DNA from: Henckelia pumila
Lineage: Eukaryota > Streptophyta > Magnoliopsida > Lamiales > Gesneriaceae
Direction of reading: 5' to 3'
Length of the DNA: 64,000 nucleotides
Assembly: GCF_033568475.1 (NCBI RefSeq)
Contig: NC_133120.1
Coordinates: forward strand, 83,532,151 to 83,596,150
This document shows, piece by piece, positions 58,665 to 64,000 of the stretch (within the stretch, counting starts at the first letter, position 1; each line of letters starts with the position of its first letter). A program made the position numbers and the translations under genes. The notes under the pieces are model-generated. The model ran no database searches. It was not told the origin of the DNA and saw only the letters and a program-made list of their open reading frames with translations.

Positions 58665-61600
58665 TCAAAACAACTCAGGATGGTCTTTACGCATCCTGTC
58701 CTCAAGCTCCCAAGTAGCTTCCTCAGTGCCTCGGCGCTGCCACTGAACTAAAACCAAAGGAATGACTTTGTTCCGTAAAACCTTATCCTTATAATCAAGG
58801 ATACGAAGAGGTTTCTCAACATAAGTCAAATCCTTGTCTACCTGAACCTCAGATCGCTGCAGAATATGAGATTCATCCGCCACATACCGTCGCAACAGAG
58901 ATACGTGGAACACGTCGTGAATACTGGATAGATGCGGTGGCAATGCTAGTCGATAAGCCAAATCGCCAATGCTCTCTAAGATCTCAAACGGACCGATAAA
59001 TCTGGGAGACAACTTGCCCTTAAGGCCAAATCTGACAATCTTGCGGAAAGGTGACACTCTCAGAAACACTTTCTCCCCGACCTCGAACTGCAAAGGCCTA
59101 CGCTTGATATTAGCATAGCTGGCCTGACGATCCTGTGCAGTCTTAATCCGTTTCTTGATCTGATCAACAATGTCTATCGTCTGCTGGATAAACTCCGGTC
59201 CCTCAGCCTGTCTCTCCCCCACTTCTTCCCAGAAGAGTGGAGTACGACAACGTCGCCCATACAACGCCTCAAAAGGTGCCATCCCAATACTAGTGTGATA
59301 GCTGTTGTTGTAAGCGAACTCGATCAACGACAAATGATCCTGCCAGGCTGAACCAAAATCCATGACGCACGCTCTAAGCATATCCTCAACGTACGGATAG
59401 TGCGCTCTGACTGACCATCAGTCTCTGGATGATAGGCTGTACTCAAACTGAGAGTAGTACCCATCGCACGCTGAACACTCCCCCAGAATCTAGAAGTAAA
59501 CCTGGGGTCCCGATCGCTGACAATGCTCACAGGCACTCCATGAAGTCGAACGATCTCTTGAATGTACAACCGAGCCATGCGATCCACAAAGTACTCTCGG
59601 CTATAGGCAATGAAATGCGCTGACTTGGTGAGTCGGTCCACCACAACCCAGATAGCATCACAGTTCCTCGGGGATACTGGCAAATGGGTCACAAAGTCCA
59701 TAGTGATAAACTCCCATTTCCATTCAGGAATAGGCAGACTGTGAAGCAATCCTCCAGGTCGTCGGTGCTCTGCCTTGACCTGTTGACACACCAGACATCT
59801 CGAAACAAACTGATAAACACTGCGTTTCATTTCCTTCCACCAGAAACGAGTACGTAGATCCTTGTACATCTTGTTGCTCCCAGGATGAATACTCAACTTA
59901 GTGCGATGTGCCTGAGATAAAATCTCCTCTCGCAACTCTTCATCCTGTGGAATCACAAGCCTACCAGACAAACACAGAAAGCCATCTGACTGATAATGAA
60001 ATCCAGACGAGCTACCCTCGTTAGCTAGACGAGCTAAACGCTGGGTCTTTGAATCAGACATCTGAGCATCTCGGATCCGCGAGTACAAGGCTGGCTCAGA
60101 TAATATCGCAAACATCTGGATACTCTGCATACCTTTCTTATGCTTGAAGGTATAACCTGAAGTACAACAGTCACTGATCGCACTAGACATCGAACAAGTC
60201 TGAAGTGCGGATAGTCGCACCTTGCGACTCAAAGCATCAGCGGTGAGATTAGCAGCTCCCGGATGGTACTTAATCTCGCAATCATAGTCCTTAAGCAAGT
60301 CCATCCAACGTCTCTGTCTCATGTTTAATTCTGCCTGAGTGAACAAATACTTGAGACTCTTATGGTCGGTGAAGATCTCAAATTTCTCGCCATACAGATA
60401 ATGACGCCAGATCTTCAAAGCGAACACAATGGCTGCCAACTCCAAATCATGGACTGGGTAGTTGTCCTCGTGAAGCTTCAGCTGTCTAGAAGCGTATGCG
60501 ATCACATGCCCATTCTGAGTCAGGACACAACCTAACCCCTGAAGAGAAGCATCCGTGTAAACTACATACCCTCCAGATCCTGACGGTAATGCTAACACCG
60601 GCGCAGAAGTCAACCGCCGTCGAAGCTCACGGAAATTCTCCTCACACTCGGAGGACCACTCAAAATCCACACCCTTGCGGGTAAGCTGCGTCAACGGTCG
60701 AGCTAACTGAGAGAAATTCAGAATGAAGCGACGATAATACCCTGCTAGACCCAGAAAACTACGGATCTCAGCAACTGTCGTCGGACGCGACCAATTAAGT
60801 ACCGCTTCAATCTTGCTTGGATCAACAGAAATCCCCTCCCTGGATATGATATGGCCAAGAAAAACCACTCTATCCATCCAGAACTCACACTTTCTCAGCT
60901 TGGCGTACAATTTCTCATCTCGAAGAGTCTGTAGTACCAACCGCAAGTGAGAAACATACTCTTCCGTATTACGCGAATACACCAAGATGTCGTCAATGAA
61001 GACCACGACAAACTTGTCCAAGTACTCCCTGAAGACACGGTTCATCAGATCCATGAATATAGCCGGAGCATTGGTCAAACCAAATGGCATCACTAGGAAC
61101 TCGTAATGCCCATAGCGAGTACGGAATGCAGTCTTGGCTACGTCCTGATCACGGACTCTCAACTGATGATACCCAGATCTCAAGTCAATCTTGGAGTAAA
61201 TAGAAGTACCCTGCAGCTGATCAAACAAGTCATCAATACGAGGCAACGGATACTTGTTCTTCACAGTGACTCGATTCAGCTGCCGATAGTCAATGCATAG
61301 CCGCATCGACCCATCCTTCTTCTTCACGAAGAGAACAGGAGCTCCCCAAGGAGATACACTAGGACGAATGTACCCCTTGTCCAAAAGATCATGTAGCTGA
61401 TTCTTCAACTCACGCATCTCTGACGGAGCCAGACGATACGGTGCTCTAGAAATAGGCGAAGTACCCGACATCAACTCTATGCCAAACTTGACTTCCCTAG
61501 CAGGAGGAAAACCCGGAATCTCATCAGGAAACACATCTGGAAATTCATCCACAACAGGAATGCTCTCTATCCCAATACTCTCAGCGGACAAATCAACTGC

Positions 61601-63079
61601 ATAGATAAGGTAGCCTTCCCCGCCAGACTCTAGAGCTCGACAGGCTCTAAAAGCTGATACCAAAGGCATCGGGGGTCGCGCTCCCTCACCATAGAAAAAC
61701 CAACTCTCACTCCCTTCCGGATGAAAGCGTACTAATCTCTGATAGCAGTCCACTGAAGCTCGATAGGTAGTCAGCACATCTATTCCCAGAATGCAATCAA
61801 AGTCGTCCATCGCTAGGACCATGAGATTCGCTAACAGAACGTTCCCTTCGAACTCTAAAGGGCAACCCATCACTAGACGCTTAGCCAAAGCAGATTGGCC
61901 CGTCGGAGTAGAAACAGACATCACTACGTCTAGTGCAATGCATGGTAACTTATGCCTCTTAACAAAACGTGCAGAAATGAAGGAATGAGATGCACCAGTG
62001 TCAATAAGTACAAGAGCAGGTATACCATAAAGCATAAATGTACCTGCGATGACTTTCTCATTCTCCTCCACAGCCTGATCATGTCTCAGGGCAAACACCT
62101 GGCCAGAAGCTCGTGGCCTCAAATGAGAACTCCCAGCAGACTGTCCCTGCAACCTCTGCTGAACGGTAGCCTGAGAACCAGATCCTGAACCAGATCCAGA
62201 ACCGCCTCCCCCAGACTGTGGACAATCCCTCCGGATATGACCAGTCTCTCCACAACGGAAACAAGCTCCAGAAGCTCTGCGGCACTTGTCGGATGGATGG
62301 TTCTTCCCACAGTGATCACACTTGTCCTTCTTACCATAACGGACAATACCTCCAGAACCAGAGGAAGAAGAAGATCCAGACTTCTTGAAAGTTTGGGCAC
62401 GGGGACCCAAAGAACTAGCAGGCCTCGACTGAGGGAAAGACCTGTTCCGCCGAATGCTGTCCTCCGCCTGGTGACAACGGCTCACCAAACCCTCGTAGGA
62501 CATGTCGTCACCAACCGCTACACGGTCATGGATCTCAGGGTTAAGGCCCTGAAGGAACAGATTATACTTCATCTCTGAGCTATCAGCAATCTCGGGGCAA
62601 TAGGATAGCAGATCAAAGAACCTCTGCTGATACTCATCAATAGACATGGTTCCCTGTCGCAGACTCAGTAGCTCGCCTGCCTTCGACTGTCGGAGTGCAG
62701 GAGGAAAATACAGCTTTTGGAAAGCTGTGCGGAACTCGGCCCAGGTGGCCACTCCTCTCGCCGCAACAAAAGGTGCAGAAGTAAACCTCCACCACCTGCG
62801 TGCACGCCCATCCAAAAGATAGCCAAGGGTCTCCACCTTCTGCTCATCGGTGCATTGGAAAGTCTGAAAAGTCGTCTCCATGCGGTCTAACCAGTTCTCC
62901 GCATCCTCCGAAGACTCACCTCCAACTAAGGGCTTAGGACCCATAGCTAAGAATCGACGCACAGTGAAACGCTCGTCGTCATGGTGACGATGACGCCGTT
63001 CTCGACGAGGCTCCCGGTCGGCATCACCCCAATGCCCACCAACACTGCCATGAGAACTCTGGTCATCACGATTTGACAT
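58665..63079 (-). pseudogene. Gag-Pol of chromovirus 3, one frameshift
   Basis: A single frame from 63079 ([12 protein letters not shown]) covers Gag, two zinc knuckles ([13 protein letters not shown] and [14 protein letters not shown]), protease [12 protein letters not shown] and reverse transcriptase [10 protein letters not shown]. RNase H ([16 protein letters not shown]), the integrase zinc region ([11 protein letters not shown]) and the integrase core ([24 protein letters not shown]) follow. Near 59384-59388 one base is missing, so the frame leaves at [10 protein letters not shown] and stops at 59324. The rest ([10 protein letters not shown]... to chromodomain ATWELEDRMRKDHPELF) is open in another frame down to 58665. 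There is no intron between gag and pol. The catalytic Asp, Asp and Glu of integrase are in place. Confidence 0.93.
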
Positions 63080-63127
63080 CTACAAAAATACCTCAAGATG
63101 AGACTAAATCCCAAGAAATCTTTTGCA

Positions 63128-63140
63128 TGCTCTGATACCA
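63128..63140 (-). promoter_or_regulatory. Primer-binding site of chromovirus 3
   Basis: TGGTATCAGAGCA on the minus strand lies four bases after the LTR end. It is of the initiator methionine tRNA type. Confidence 0.93.
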
Positions 63141-63144
63141 TAAA

Positions 63145-64000
63145 TGTAGTGACCCTTACCCGGATCACCTACTAAACAGAACTTAGGCATGCAATTAACT
63201 TAATAAAACAGATAACAGAATAAAATTGCGGAAACCAATAACATTATACAATCCCAAGTAAAGGAATCTGTAATTATCCAATATTATACAACCAAATCGA
63301 ATAGCTGTATAAACCCAAACAACAGTAATAAAGCCTAGACGAAGCTCCAGCTGGCCAACCACTGACTAGCCCCTCCTGGATCCACCCTCCTCGTCCAATC
63401 GCAAACCTGCCCCATGGAATAGGGTGTCCAGAAAATACAGAGTACGAGACGTGAGCATAAAACGCTCAGTGCGAGAGTATGAGTATACATGCATGCAAAG
63501 TGAACTCCCTATAGACTCGAGGTCAAGGATCAGATAACAGAGACAGACCGGGCCCTGGTATGTAGCACGCTGTGCCGTCGCTTTAGGAGGTGGCTCCCAT
63601 ACCGAGATAACCGTGGAAACACCGGACCCAAATCGATGGAAGTCCATCCACTAACAGGATAGGGTACAACCCTACTACAGACATCTCGAAAGAGATACAG
63701 CAAGATGCAAATGAATGCAGCATAATATCATGGCATATAAATCATGCATACTCAGTCACATAATACATGCATACTCAGTCAGGATATCTCGAACAGTACT
63801 TTCGTACCTCAAATACCAGGTAGGCACTACCAGCTCTAAGTCCAAGCCTAAAGTCCGCCTACACAGCGAAATGATACTACTATCATTACAGTGCTCTAAA
63901 AGCCTTAACTAAGCTATTGCATACTCCTAAATATTTATAGGGAGCAAAAGCTATACCTTCGTCCGTCGTTAGCCCTTTGATGTCGATGCCTCCAGAACTT
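63145..64000 (-). repeat. 5' LTR of chromovirus 3 (partial)
   Basis: Matches 57193 onward, with a six-base insertion near 63746-63752. About 480 bases are missing beyond the window end. Confidence 0.95.

Larger units (their letters stand above)
57193..64000 (-). mobile_element. Chromovirus 3 (Ty3/gypsy), near intact, runs off the window
   Basis: Order on the minus strand is 5' LTR (64000-63145, cut by the window end), primer site (63140-63128), gag-pol (63079-58665), polypurine tract, 3' LTR (58529-57193). It is inserted in the Athila-like gag. Over the 855 bases of LTR that can be compared I count six substitutions and two small indels, so it is older than the Tekay insertion at 28.8 kb but still young. 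The target duplication cannot be checked. Confidence 0.94.

Overview
The window is nuclear DNA of a flowering plant, almost certainly a eudicot. It holds intron-bearing plant genes with GT-AG introns, an AT-rich background, and several families of LTR retrotransposons and MITEs. I could not determine the species.

Layout. 1-3.9 kb: 3' end of a decayed Ty3/gypsy chromovirus followed by its LTR and an inverted partial copy of that LTR. 6.0-6.7 kb: an uncharacterised acidic plant protein gene (+). 10.8-13.1 kb: a two-coding-exon gene for a plant protein with a basic tail (+). 13.99-18.39 kb: a complete 17-exon gene for chloroplast ArgJ (-), convergent with the previous gene. 18.8-28 kb: AT-rich DNA with an LTR remnant, a scrambled inverted copy of part of ArgJ, hAT-type and palindromic MITEs, and one small proline-rich gene at 24.98 kb. 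28.26 kb: a small membrane protein gene (+). 28.8-38.9 kb: a full-length, very young Ty3/gypsy Tekay-type chromovirus (-) with 2.65 kb LTRs, inserted in a MITE. 39.37-44.2 kb: a four-exon CHX20-like cation/proton antiporter gene (-), with a sibling copy of that MITE in intron 2. 45.16 kb: intronless histone H4 (-). 46.6-64 kb: a stack of nested retroelements. A decayed Ty1/copia (-) holds two solo LTRs, one of which holds a third. A Ty3/gypsy Athila-like element (+) cuts the copia, and a near-intact chromovirus (-) cuts the Athila gag and runs off the window end.

Four target-site duplications around the inserted elements (TCTAT, AGTAG, ATAGA, TGACA) support the nesting order. The host genes are ordinary single genes (arginine biosynthesis, ion transport, chromatin, three or four of unknown role) and do not form a pathway cluster.

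The most unusual points are these. The Tekay element appears to carry a 196-nt spliceosomal intron between Gag and protease, so intron retention would give Gag and splicing would give Gag-Pol. The same element has a catalytic Asp to Gly change in integrase. Degenerate palindromic arrays recur in the LTRs of two apparently distinct families. A filler-like inverted patchwork of ArgJ lies 2 kb upstream of the gene.
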